Assembly (NCBI GenBank): GCA_018673175.1
Contig: JABHDF010000024.1
Location: forward strand, 44,819 to 108,818
Length of the DNA: 64,000 nucleotides
From: Rhodobiaceae bacterium
GTDB lineage: Bacteria; Pseudomonadota; Alphaproteobacteria; RS24
Direction of reading: 5' to 3'
Positions 8,450-18,406 of the stretch are shown one piece after another. Below the pieces are notes generated by a model that saw only the letters and a list, made by a program, of their open reading frames with translations, did no database searches and was not told the origin of the DNA. Made by a program: the position numbers and the translations under genes. Position 1 is the stretch's first letter, and each line of letters begins with the position of its first letter.

Positions 8450-10222
8450 TTAACTAGCAAGCGCTTCCAAACCAATGTCTTCCAACATGGCGTTGCCAGC
8501 TTTGACCGCATCCGAGAGGCCGCCCACGGCAGACAAAAGATTATGCGCATAAAACTGTGCCGAGGCGGTTTTGCGTTGCGCGAAATTCGGCTCCACATCG
8601 CCCTTGGCCACAACATGAGCGCCGCGAGCCAAATAATGACACCCAGCCACCAGACCAAACAGACGCAAATAAGGCGTCGCGCCAGCCAGAACATCGAGCG
8701 AGCCTTTTTGCGCCATTACCCAATCGGTTGTGTCTTGCAACACATCAATGGCGGCCCCAAGACGCTCCGCAATATCTACCAAAACAGGGCTGTTCGATTG
8801 GCGGCATGTCTCGGCCGTCTCGCGCATTTCCGCCATGTAATCGGCCACCACCGAGCCATTGCCCAGCGGCAATTTACGCCCGACCAAATCCATCGCTTGA
8901 ATGCCGTTGGTGCCTTCGTAAATGGTCAAAATGCGCGCATCGCGAACGTGCTGTGCGGCGCCGGTTTCTTCGACAAAGCCCATGCCGCCATGCACTTGCA
9001 CGCCGATGGCCGCCACTTCATTGGCGATGTCTGTGCTGAAGGCTTTCGAAATAGGCGTCAGCAAATCATTTTTGGCACGCGCAGCTTCATCGCCTGTGGA
9101 TTCCGCGATATCGGCCATCACGCCGTTCTCATAACAAATCGCGCGCGAGGCATCGGTAAGCGCGCGCATGGTTAGCAGCATGCGGCGCACATCTGGATGC
9201 TGGATAATCGACACGGCGTCATGGTCATCCTTGCCGGCCCCCGGGGCGCGGCCTTGTTTGCGATCCAGCGCATAAGCGAGAGCGTGCTGGGTCGCGGCTT
9301 CTGCCACCCCTACCCCTTGTAGGCCGACGTGCAGGCGGGCGTTGTTCATCATGGTGAACATGCAGGCCATGCCGCGGTTTTCAGCGCCGACCAACCAGCC
9401 AACAGCCCCGTCGTTTTCGCCAAAGGCCATAACGCAGGTTGGACTGGCATGAATGCCGAGTTTGTCTTCTAAGCCAATGCATTTCACATCATTGCGACCG
9501 CCCAAGGAGCCATCGTCATTCACGAAGAATTTTGGCACGACAAAAAGCGAGATACCTTTGGTGCCTTCCGGCGCGCCCGGTGTGCGAGCCAACACCAGGT
9601 GGACGATGTTGTCGACCATGTCGTGGTCGCCATAGGTAATGTAAATTTTCGTACCGGTAATTTTATACGAGCCATCCGCTTGCGGCTCCGCTTTGGCGCG
9701 GATATTGCCAACGTCAGAGCCCGCGTGCGGTTCGGTTAAGTTCATGGTAGCTGACCATTCGCCCGATACCACGCGGTGCAGATATTTTTCTTTCTGCTCG
9801 TCCGAGGCATGCGCGGCCAGCGCTTCCATGCCACCGTTCGAAAGCATGGGGCAGAGCTGAAACCCAATGTTGGAATTCATCATCTCGGTAACCGCATTGG
9901 ACAAAGATAATGGCAGGCCTTGGCCGCCATAGGCACTTGGCGCTGCCAAAGTGGGCCAGCCGCCTTCGACATATTTTGTGTAGGCTTGCTTGAAACTCTC
10001 GGGAACTTTCACGCCATCTTCACTCAATTGGCAGCCCTTTTGGTCGCCGTCCCAACTTGCGGGGGCAATCACATCGGTGGCCAATTTCGCGGCTTCTTCT
10101 AATATCGCGTCCAGCAAGTCATCGGATAGGTCTTCAAATTTGCCGCTGTCGATTAAGCGTTGAAAGCCCGCCTCTTGCATGAGTGCGAATTGAATTTCTG
10201 TAGTTGGTGCGCGATAAGCCAT
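8450..10222 (-). CDS. Acyl-CoA dehydrogenase with C-terminal extension (DmdC-like, 590 aa)
   Basis: ACAD signatures MNLTEPHAGSDVG, QVHGGMGFVEETGAAQHVRDARILTIYEGTNGIQAMDLVGRKL; long form as in DmdC-type dehydrogenases. Confidence 0.9.
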   Translation of the reverse strand: MAYRAPTTEIQFALMQEAGFQRLIDSGKFEDLSDDLLDAILEEAAKLATDVIAPASWDGDQKGCQLSEDGVKVPESFKQAYTKYVEGGWPTLAAPSAYGGQGLPLSLSNAVTEMMNSNIGFQLCPMLSNGGMEALAAHASDEQKEKYLHRVVSGEWSATMNLTEPHAGSDVGNIRAKAEPQADGSYKITGTKIYITYGDHDMVDNIVHLVLARTPGAPEGTKGISLFVVPKFFVNDDGSLGGRNDVKCIGLEDKLGIHASPTCVMAFGENDGAVGWLVGAENRGMACMFTMMNNARLHVGLQGVGVAEAATQHALAYALDRKQGRAPGAGKDDHDAVSIIQHPDVRRMLLTMRALTDASRAICYENGVMADIAESTGDEAARAKNDLLTPISKAFSTDIANEVAAIGVQVHGGMGFVEETGAAQHVRDARILTIYEGTNGIQAMDLVGRKLPLGNGSVVADYMAEMRETAETCRQSNSPVLVDIAERLGAAIDVLQDTTDWVMAQKGSLDVLAGATPYLRLFGLVAGCHYLARGAHVVAKGDVEPNFAQRKTASAQFYAHNLLSAVGGLSDAVKAGNAMLEDIGLEALAS

Positions 10223-10317
10223 GACAATCTCCCTCGATTGCCCCTAAACTAAGCCAGACGGCCGCGAATTACACGGAGTTTTTCTGTGTCAAAAGGCCAC
10301 AAGATTAAGAGGCTCTC

Positions 10318-10950
10318 ATGACCCCAGTAAAACGCGAAAATGGCTATGCCCTCGCCCCGCAATCGTTGCTCGCATGGATTGGGGTTACCCTCGTGGCCAG
10401 CGCGGCGCTCTTTGGGGCGCTGTTTCTGGCCCCATCCTCACAAATCGGGACCCTCCAAATCGAAGCATGGCAGCTATGGGCGCGCTATACGGCGCGGTTG
10501 TCATTTTTCCTGTTTCTTGCGGTCTATTTGGCCTCGCCGCTTTATCAGCTGGCGCAAAACAAAGCCACCCATTGGCTGCGGGTCAATCGTCGCAATGCGG
10601 GCATCAGCTTCGGCATTGCCCATATTATCCATCTGGGTGCCTTGATTATGTTTCTCATTCTATCGGGGCGTCCCACTGGCCTCGAAACGCTGATTGTTGG
10701 CGGCGGCGCTTATGTGGCGATGTTTGCCATGCTGGCGACCTCGACCGATGGCGCCATTCGTCGGCTTGGCGCACAAAACTGGCGCCGCTTGCATAAATTT
10801 GGCGTGCATTATCTCGCATTTGTTTTTCTCGCCACCTATATGGGCGGCGTCGGCACGCCGGATGCCAAACCGATGGCACTCATCGTCTTGATTTGGGCCG
10901 CCATTGTGTTACGCCTATACGTTCATTTTACAAAAAGGAAACCATCATGA
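10318..10950 (+). CDS. Ferric-reductase-like transmembrane protein
   Basis: Multi-pass helices with conserved His (GIAHIIHLG, RRLHKFGVHYLAF). Confidence 0.72.
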   Translation: MTPVKRENGYALAPQSLLAWIGVTLVASAALFGALFLAPSSQIGTLQIEAWQLWARYTARLSFFLFLAVYLASPLYQLAQNKATHWLRVNRRNAGISFGIAHIIHLGALIMFLILSGRPTGLETLIVGGGAYVAMFAMLATSTDGAIRRLGAQNWRRLHKFGVHYLAFVFLATYMGGVGTPDAKPMALIVLIWAAIVLRLYVHFTKRKPS

Positions 10951-11642
10951 GCCAGTTCGCGACTGTAAAAATTGAAGACGGCATCGCCGTTATTAGCCTC
11001 AACGACGGCAAAGCCAATGCCTTTAGTTTCGCCATGATGGAAGCCTTAAACGCGTGTTTCGACGAAGCCGAAGCCAAAGCAGATGTGATTGTGATGACCA
11101 GCGAAGGCCGCGCCATGTGCGCAGGCTTTGATTTGAAAGTGATGAAAGAACAGCCAGAGCGCGTCGGCGACATGGTGGGCATGGGCGGTAAATTTCTGAC
11201 CCGTGTGTTTGCCAACGACAAGCCTATCATCATCGCTTCGCCGGGCCATGGCATTGCCGCAGGTGGCTTATTGATGCTGAGCGCTGACTACCGCATCGGC
11301 GCCGAAGGCGAGGCGCGCTACGGCCTCAATGAAAGCGCGATCGGCATGGTCTTGCCGCCCTATGGCTATGACTTGGCGGCGTTTAAAATCAACAATAAAT
11401 ATCTCGATATTTGTTTTGTCGGCGCCGAGCTGATAGACACGCCAACCGCCATTAAGGCTGGCTTTCTAGACGAAGCCGTGCCTGCCGATCAGCTGATGGC
11501 GCGCGCGATGGAAAAAGCCAAGGCCTTTCAGGCCCTGCACCCGAAAGCTTATGCGGGCAATAAACGCCTGGTTCGCGGCGCCACTACAGACACAATGATC
11601 GCCGGTCTGGCCGATACCTCTGGCTTATCGGTCAACGTATAA
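10947..11642 (+). CDS. Crotonase / enoyl-CoA hydratase family protein
   Basis: Crotonase fold motifs AMCAGFDLKVM and GHGIAAGGLLMLSADYRIG; ATGA overlap with upstream gene. Confidence 0.88.
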   Translation: MSQFATVKIEDGIAVISLNDGKANAFSFAMMEALNACFDEAEAKADVIVMTSEGRAMCAGFDLKVMKEQPERVGDMVGMGGKFLTRVFANDKPIIIASPGHGIAAGGLLMLSADYRIGAEGEARYGLNESAIGMVLPPYGYDLAAFKINNKYLDICFVGAELIDTPTAIKAGFLDEAVPADQLMARAMEKAKAFQALHPKAYAGNKRLVRGATTDTMIAGLADTSGLSVNV

Positions 11643-11702
11643 AGAGCCAAGCGCGCGCAGCCGCAAGATAAATGCTATCCTTTGATTCGTAATTAGGGGT
11701 GT

Positions 11703-13895
11703 GTGTTGAGTATTTTTACCAGAGCAGCAAAATCAGATTTTGGAGCTGGCATTACCATTGCCCTCCTATCTTTAACTTATGCCTTATCTTACGGAGCTCT
11801 GTTATTCTCTTCGCCTGAGCTTTCCCCCTACATTAGCTACACGATCGGCGCGTCCCTAATCACCACAATTGTTACCGTATTGGTGGTTTCCCTGCTGTCC
11901 GGCATCCGTTTCTCGATTGCCGGCCCCGATAGCAACACGGTGGCGGTTTTAGCGAGTTTCATCGTCGTTTTGTCTCAATCTGCCGGTCAGACTGGGCTGC
12001 AAGGCAAGGAATTGGCGCTATTTTCGCTGTCGGGTCTGTGTTTGGCTACTTTGCTGACGGCCCTCACCATGTTCCTCATGGGGCGCTTTAGACTGGGCAA
12101 TATCGTACGTTTTGTGCCGGTTTCTGTGGCCGGTGGATTTCTCGCCGCAGCGGGTTGCCTGATGATGAATGGTGCTTTTTATCTCGCCACGGGGCTAACG
12201 CTCCCCAACCTTCTCACTTCCGATTATTCTGAGTTGCAGACCCTTAAATTGGTTGGCTTATTTGGGCTTGCCTTGTTTTTCTGGGCTTTAACCCGGTATA
12301 GCGCCAGTCAAATGGCCCTACCTTTTGGCATTTTCTTTAGTATTTTCGTCATTCACGGCATCCTGTCCTATCAAGGTATTTCGGTTGCCGAAGCGCAAGA
12401 CTTGGGGCTGCTGCTCAATGGCGGCGGGCAAGCGGAAGTGTTTTTTCCGCCTCTAGATGGCGTTTTTACGGCTGAATTGGCCGCTGTTTTTATAGGGTTT
12501 TTGCCCGAGCTTATCGTTACCGTCACGGTAACGGCGCTTTCTATTTTGCTGATTATCGCGGGCATTGAGATTGATAAAAACATCGACAGTGACCTAAACC
12601 ATGAGCTTAAGATACATGGGTATGCCATTGGTTTGTCTGGGGTTTTAGGCGGATTTATCGGCCTTGTGTCGCTCAGCCGCTCGCTGTTAAACGCGGGCAA
12701 ACAAAGCCGCTTTCCGGTTGCTGCGGTAATCACGTGCCTTTTATGCGGCGTGGTCCTTATTGTTGGCGGTAGCATTATCTCCTTACTGCCAAAAATAGCC
12801 CTGGCCGCGATGATTTTATTCCTCGGCGCCCAAATCGCTTATCGCTGGCTTGGCGAGAGCTATTCTATGCTCGATCGCAACGAGTATATTTTGGTGCTGC
12901 TGATTAGCTCTACCACGCTGTATGCGGGCTTTATTTTTGGGCTCGTGCTGGGCGTGGTTTGTGGCTGCATATTGTTTGCTGCTCGCGCCAGTTTTGTGTC
13001 TGTGGTGCGCCAAGAGATGTCGGGCGAAGGCTATCGCTCGCGCATTGTGCGCTCGGCCGATGAAGAGGTTTATTTGGGCAACCTTAATCAATCCATCCGG
13101 ATTTATGAGCTACAGGGTTTCTTGTTCTTCGGCACGGCACATAATTTTTACACAAAGATTAAAAACGACCTTCAGGACAAGTCCTCGCCCATTCGCCATG
13201 TCATTTTGTCGTTTAAACATGTCAGTGGCGTCGATGCTTCGGCCGAACAGATTTTACAGAAAATTTTTCTCGCTGCCGATAAACAAAACGCTTCCATTTC
13301 GACCATTGAGCTGCCGACCCAAGAACAAACCACAGTGGCTCGGCTTTTGCGCCGCTCTCCGACGCTCATCGCCGACCAGAATTACGCCGCAATTTATGAT
13401 GCCATGGAAGCCATCGAAGAGAACCTATTGCGCGAACGTGATTTTGAAGGCAGCCGGGTTTCGTTGCAGGGATGGCTAGATAGCCGCCTTGGCGACACTG
13501 AAATGGCTGAAAAACTGTTCCGATCGCTCGAGCGGGTGGACTATAAATCTGGCGATATCATCTGCTCGCAAGGCGAGGAAGCCAATGAGATTTTTTTCCT
13601 CGATATCGGTCGTGTTGACGTCGTGAGCTATGATATACCAAGCCAACCATTTCGGATTTACTCGTTTATGCGCCACACGATGCTGGGCGAGATGGGCTTT
13701 GTGCGCAAAGAAGCTCGCAGCGCCCAACTGGTGGCACGCGGCAGCACCACCGTTTATAGCCTCTCGCGCGAGACCTACGACAGGTTGGAGGCGGCCAATG
13801 ACCCGGTCATTGATACGCTCTTACAATTGATTTCCATCACCCTGTCCGACCGCATCATCTCGGCCAATCGCACGATTGCCGAGCTGCAAGCCTAA
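11703..13895 (+). CDS. SulP-family anion transporter with C-terminal STAS and cyclic-nucleotide-binding domains
   Basis: SulP core (FSIAGPDSN, SLSRSLLNAGKQSR), STAS segment (HVILSFKHVSGVDASAEQILQ), cNMP segment (GEMGFVRKEARSAQLVARG). Start is GTG or TTG. Confidence 0.9.
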   Translation: MLSIFTRAAKSDFGAGITIALLSLTYALSYGALLFSSPELSPYISYTIGASLITTIVTVLVVSLLSGIRFSIAGPDSNTVAVLASFIVVLSQSAGQTGLQGKELALFSLSGLCLATLLTALTMFLMGRFRLGNIVRFVPVSVAGGFLAAAGCLMMNGAFYLATGLTLPNLLTSDYSELQTLKLVGLFGLALFFWALTRYSASQMALPFGIFFSIFVIHGILSYQGISVAEAQDLGLLLNGGGQAEVFFPPLDGVFTAELAAVFIGFLPELIVTVTVTALSILLIIAGIEIDKNIDSDLNHELKIHGYAIGLSGVLGGFIGLVSLSRSLLNAGKQSRFPVAAVITCLLCGVVLIVGGSIISLLPKIALAAMILFLGAQIAYRWLGESYSMLDRNEYILVLLISSTTLYAGFIFGLVLGVVCGCILFAARASFVSVVRQEMSGEGYRSRIVRSADEEVYLGNLNQSIRIYELQGFLFFGTAHNFYTKIKNDLQDKSSPIRHVILSFKHVSGVDASAEQILQKIFLAADKQNASISTIELPTQEQTTVARLLRRSPTLIADQNYAAIYDAMEAIEENLLRERDFEGSRVSLQGWLDSRLGDTEMAEKLFRSLERVDYKSGDIICSQGEEANEIFFLDIGRVDVVSYDIPSQPFRIYSFMRHTMLGEMGFVRKEARSAQLVARGSTTVYSLSRETYDRLEAANDPVIDTLLQLISITLSDRIISANRTIAELQA

Positions 13896-13899
13896 GCGT

Positions 13900-15321
13900 T
13901 TAAATCGAAGATACTTTCTCGACGTTCTCGCCATGCTGGCGCCGCGTGATGCGGTAGCGCTTCATCATGAAGAAGGCCGCGATATAGAAAAACGCCTCAA
14001 TGGGCACCGCATAAAGCACCAAATCGATCAAGGTCTCCTCGGGCACTTCGGACGGCTGCGCATTGCGTGGCAGGTTGATTAGCGTCAACACAAGCCCCGC
14101 CAACATGATGCCCATACCGGCCACCATTTTGCCTGCAAAGGCACGGGCCGCGAAAATAACGCCCTCATTGCGCCGCGCCGTATCGACCGCGCTGTCTTCC
14201 ACCACATCGGCCATCATCGAGCCGAAAAGAATGTAAAACACGATGATAATCAGCACTTGCAAGAAATTATGCGTCAGCAAAATAGGAAATAAAGCGTCCG
14301 ACCCATTTTCGGGCAAAAGACCGCCCAGACGCGACAACCACATCGACGGGCCAACCATTAACATGACGACAAAACTGCCCAAGGCGGCGCGTTTTTTATC
14401 AAATTTCTTGCCCAAAAACCGCGCAATCGGCACCGCGCAAACCGCCGCGACAGCCTGAAATATAGTAAAAATAGCCAATTGCGACGGCTTCAGCTCCCAA
14501 AAGAACGTCGAGAAGTAGATGCTGAGAGACGCGGTAAAGCCCGAAGCGGTGCCAAAGAAAATCGAGGCCAGAAATAGCGCCTGAAAATTCTTGTTTTTAA
14601 AGACATCCAAAATCTCGCTCAACACCACAGATGGCGTTATTTTGTCTTGCTCTGGCGGCACATGAAGATGCGGAATGGCCTTATGCGTGCCCAAAGAGGA
14701 CACGAGCATTCCGACAAGCATCAGGGCCGAAGCCGCCAGCCCGTATTTGACATAGCCGCCCGCTTGCAAAATACCATTGCCATTTTCATTGGCCGCAAGA
14801 AACGTCGAGTAAGCCAAAAACGCCATGCCGATGCCGCCCAGCCAACCAAACATAAAGCGCAGCCCCATCAGCTCCGTGCGCGCATCGTAATCGCTGGTCA
14901 GCTCCGATATCAGCGCTGTGCTTGGCACTTCGAAAAAGGTAAGGAACACACGGATTAAAATGCAGCAGAACAAGAGGTAGAAGAACAAGTGCATTTGGTC
15001 GTCCAACACCAGCGTTGGCGGGTTCCACAATACCGCGTAACTGAGGCATATCGGAATAATAGAGAGATACATGAACGGATGACGACGGCCCCATTTTTTA
15101 GAGCGCAGATTATCCGACCAATAGCCGATCAGCGGGTCGGTTATGGCATCCACCACGATAGCTAGGGTAAGCGCCAGACTGGTAAGAAACGGCTGCAGCC
15201 CCAAAACTTGACTGTAAAAAATCAGCAGGAAATAGCTAAACCCATTTTCCTTAATCCCGAAAGGCGCCGCGCCAAGGCCGTACACAAACTTTGTTTTACC
15301 GTCTAACTGATACTGCGCCAT
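13900..15321 (-). CDS. MFS transporter, GPH (glycoside-pentoside-hexuronide:cation) type
   Basis: 12-TM pattern; ITDPLIGYWSDNLRSKKWGRRHPFMYLS motif. Confidence 0.88.
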   Translation of the reverse strand: MAQYQLDGKTKFVYGLGAAPFGIKENGFSYFLLIFYSQVLGLQPFLTSLALTLAIVVDAITDPLIGYWSDNLRSKKWGRRHPFMYLSIIPICLSYAVLWNPPTLVLDDQMHLFFYLLFCCILIRVFLTFFEVPSTALISELTSDYDARTELMGLRFMFGWLGGIGMAFLAYSTFLAANENGNGILQAGGYVKYGLAASALMLVGMLVSSLGTHKAIPHLHVPPEQDKITPSVVLSEILDVFKNKNFQALFLASIFFGTASGFTASLSIYFSTFFWELKPSQLAIFTIFQAVAAVCAVPIARFLGKKFDKKRAALGSFVVMLMVGPSMWLSRLGGLLPENGSDALFPILLTHNFLQVLIIIVFYILFGSMMADVVEDSAVDTARRNEGVIFAARAFAGKMVAGMGIMLAGLVLTLINLPRNAQPSEVPEETLIDLVLYAVPIEAFFYIAAFFMMKRYRITRRQHGENVEKVSSI

Positions 15322-15433
15322 TTAGGCCTCCGCTTGGGTGAGAGCAAACCATAGCGCAATCCCCGTTCATGTAAACGTTGCATTGCAACTTGCCAAATCT
15401 TGCTTAAACTTGGTTTTTTGGGGGAGTTTACTT

Positions 15434-16798
15434 ATGGCTTATTTAGGATTGCTGGCTGGTTTGGCCTTGCTTATTTTTCTGGCTTTGCGCGGGGTTAACA
15501 TTTTATTTGCCTCGCTTTTATGTGGCTTGGTGGTAGCGCTTACCAATGGCCTGCCGGTGCATGAAGCCCTCTCCGAACATTATGCCTCTGGCCCACTGGG
15601 CACCTTTAGCTTCGCCGGACGCTTCTTTCTTTTGTTCATCGCAGGCGCCGTATTTGGCCGCGTGATGGGCGAGAGTAAAGCGGCCACTTCCATTGCCTTG
15701 GCCATGGTCGAACGCCTTGGCGCCCACCGCGCTTTGTGGATTACCGTTCTGGCTTCGGCCGCGCTGACCTATGGCGGTGTGGTTGTTTTTGTGGTGATTT
15801 TCGCCATGTACCCACTGGGCCTCAGCTTGCTGAAACAGGCTGATATTCCCAAGCGCTTGTTCTGTGCCGCGCTGGCTTTGGGCGCGGGCACCTTTACCCT
15901 CACCGCCTTGCCAGGCACGCCGTCCATTCAAAACGTTATTCCCTCGGTTGGGCTTGGCACAGATTTATTTGCCGCGCCTATTTTGGGACTTTTCGGTGGC
16001 GCCATTATGTTTGGCCTTGGCATGGTGTATCTCGAACGCCAGCGCAAAATCGCGCGCGCCAATGGCGAAGGCTTTGAGCCGGGCCCGAAGGATAAAGTCG
16101 AAAACATTGTGGCCAGTGACGATATGCCAAAATGGCAAATTGCGATTATTCCTTTGGTGACGGTGATTGCGACCATCCTCTTGCCGCGTCTTTTGCTGTC
16201 GGCTGGCCTTGCGCCTAGCGAAGGCATGATTGGGGAGGTGCTTGTGTTTGCCTCCAAACAATCGATCTTCTGGCCGAGCTTGGCCCTCTTCTTGGGGAGT
16301 GTTTTGGCCTACGTCCTTTTCCCCACCCTGCATGGCCGCGCCCTCACCGTGTTTGGCGAAGGCACCAATGATGCCGTGATGCCGCTTTTAAACACGGCGG
16401 CCGTTATCGGTTTTGGCGGCATTGTGGTGCAGACCATCGGCTTTCAAGATTTCTCATCCGTTATGCTGAACTCTGGTTTGCCGCCCAAACTATCGGCTTT
16501 TGCCTCGATCTCCGTGGTCTCAGCGATTACCGGCTCGGCCTCGGGCGGATTACAAATTTTCATGGCGACCATGGCCGATAGTTACCTCGCGATGGGCATT
16601 CCAGCGGAGCAATTGCATCGGCTTATGGCCATGGCCAGCGGCGGTTTTGATAGCCTGCCCCATTGCGGCGCGGTGATCGCCATGCTGACGGTGACCCAGT
16701 TAAGCCATAAGCAAGCCTATAAAGATGTCGGCGTGGTTACCGTGGTCATTCCGGTGGTCGCTACCTTAGCCACCATGACCCTAAGTATATTCGTTTGA
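15434..16798 (+). CDS. GntP-family permease
   Basis: Multi-pass; SVVSAITGSASGGLQIFMA and SGGFDSLPHCGAVIAML typical of the GntP family; start at MAYLGLLAG. Confidence 0.85.
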   Translation: MAYLGLLAGLALLIFLALRGVNILFASLLCGLVVALTNGLPVHEALSEHYASGPLGTFSFAGRFFLLFIAGAVFGRVMGESKAATSIALAMVERLGAHRALWITVLASAALTYGGVVVFVVIFAMYPLGLSLLKQADIPKRLFCAALALGAGTFTLTALPGTPSIQNVIPSVGLGTDLFAAPILGLFGGAIMFGLGMVYLERQRKIARANGEGFEPGPKDKVENIVASDDMPKWQIAIIPLVTVIATILLPRLLLSAGLAPSEGMIGEVLVFASKQSIFWPSLALFLGSVLAYVLFPTLHGRALTVFGEGTNDAVMPLLNTAAVIGFGGIVVQTIGFQDFSSVMLNSGLPPKLSAFASISVVSAITGSASGGLQIFMATMADSYLAMGIPAEQLHRLMAMASGGFDSLPHCGAVIAMLTVTQLSHKQAYKDVGVVTVVIPVVATLATMTLSIFV

Positions 16799-16859
16799 CC
16801 CTTGCATCGGCCAAACGACTGCGCTTAAACTTTTTCATAGATTTTGTTGGGAGACAGTA

Positions 16860-18263
16860 ATGGATTATAAACTTTTAATTAATGGCGCTCTAGTCGATGG
16901 GCATGGAACGATGCCGGTTTTAAACCCGGCCACGGAAGAGGTTCTGACCCAATGCCCGACCGCTTCGGAAGCGCAGCTCGATGAAGCGGTAGATGCCGCT
17001 CAAGCCGCTTTTGCTTTGTGGAAAAACACCTCGATCGAGGAGCGCCGCCAAAAGCTCGGCGAAATTGCCGATGCCATGGACGCCAATCAAGATGAGTTGG
17101 CCCGCATTCTCACCGAAGAACAAGGCAAGCCTCTGGCCGATGCGGTTGGCGAAATTGCTGGCGCCGCGCTGTTTTTCCGCTATTTCCAATCGCTCGATTT
17201 GCCGGTTGAAATACTCGAAGACAGCGACACCCAGCGTGTCGAAATCCATCGCAACCCTTTGGGCGTTATCGGCGCGATTATTCCGTGGAATTTCCCGATG
17301 ATTTTGCTGGCCTTTAAACTGCCAGCGGCACTTTTGGCTGGCAACTCTATCATCATCAAGCCCGCCCCCACCACGCCTCTTTCGGCGCTGCACTTGGGCC
17401 GTTTGATTGCCAATATTCTGCCTGCTGGCGTGGTTAATATCCTCGCCGACAATAATGATTTGGGCGGCAAAATTACCGCCCATCCAGGGATTAGCAAGAT
17501 TTCCTTCACTGGCTCCACTGGCACCGGCGCAAAAGTTATGGAAAGCGCAGCCAGCACCCTCAAACGCATCACGCTAGAGCTTGGCGGCAATGATGCGGGC
17601 ATTGTGATGGAAGACGTAAATGTCGATGACGTGGCGCCGAAAATTTTCGATGGTGCGTTCGGCAATAATGGCCAGATTTGCATCGCGATGAAACGGGTCT
17701 ATGCGCATGAATCGATTTATGACGATTTGGTCGCGCAATTGGCCAAATTGGCCGACGCGGCGATTGTTGGCAATGGTCTCGAGCAAGGCACGCAACTCGG
17801 TCCGCTACAAAACAAAATGCAGTTCGAAAAGGTTAAAGATTACATCGAGGACGGACGCGCCAATGGCACGATTGTGGCCGGCGGGGACGTTCCCGAAGGT
17901 AAGGGGTATTTCATTCCGCCAACCATCGTGCGCGATATTGACGACAGCAGTCGCCTGGTCAGCGAGGAGCAATTTGGCCCGGTGCTACCGATTATCAAAT
18001 ATAGCGATGTCGATGACGTGATTGAACGGGCCAATAATTCCGAATATGGCCTAGGTGGCTCGGTATGGTCGTCGGATTTGGATAAGGCCTATGACGTGGC
18101 TAAGAAAGTCGATAGCGGAACCATTTGGGTTAACAAACACGCGGACTTGCAACCGCACGTCCCATTTGGGGGAATTAAAACCTCCGGTATTGGCACGGAA
18201 CTCGGGGCCGAAGGCCTGCATGAGTTTACCCAACGCAAAGTAATCAACATCGCAAAAGCCTAA
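16860..18263 (+). CDS. NAD(P)-dependent aldehyde dehydrogenase
   Basis: PWNFPMILLAFKLPAALLAGN, LELGGNDAGIV, NNGQICIAMKRVY. Confidence 0.93.
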   Translation: MDYKLLINGALVDGHGTMPVLNPATEEVLTQCPTASEAQLDEAVDAAQAAFALWKNTSIEERRQKLGEIADAMDANQDELARILTEEQGKPLADAVGEIAGAALFFRYFQSLDLPVEILEDSDTQRVEIHRNPLGVIGAIIPWNFPMILLAFKLPAALLAGNSIIIKPAPTTPLSALHLGRLIANILPAGVVNILADNNDLGGKITAHPGISKISFTGSTGTGAKVMESAASTLKRITLELGGNDAGIVMEDVNVDDVAPKIFDGAFGNNGQICIAMKRVYAHESIYDDLVAQLAKLADAAIVGNGLEQGTQLGPLQNKMQFEKVKDYIEDGRANGTIVAGGDVPEGKGYFIPPTIVRDIDDSSRLVSEEQFGPVLPIIKYSDVDDVIERANNSEYGLGGSVWSSDLDKAYDVAKKVDSGTIWVNKHADLQPHVPFGGIKTSGIGTELGAEGLHEFTQRKVINIAKA

Positions 18264-18277
18264 TCGGCTTTTCATCC

Positions 18278-18314
18278 AACAGCGGACCGGCGTCCTTACG
18301 TCGGTCTGCCCGTT
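18278..18314 (+). other. Strong inverted repeat / RNA hairpin downstream of the aldehyde dehydrogenase
   Basis: GGACCGGCGT-CCTT-ACGTCGGTCT (10 bp stem with 2 GU pairs), flanked by further AAC/GTT and GC/GC pairing; no U-tract follows. Confidence 0.55.
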
Positions 18315-18406
18315 GGGGTGCGGGTTGGGCCGCGCGTCTTGAACGCCATTGCGAGACGCACAAGATAAGGCATTTACCGATACGCCCCAGGCGACGCCCT
18401 CAATAG

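Noticed and set aside
8543-9175. 210-aa ORF antisense to the acyl-CoA dehydrogenase
   Set aside because: Complete overlap with a confidently assigned gene and no recognisable motif.
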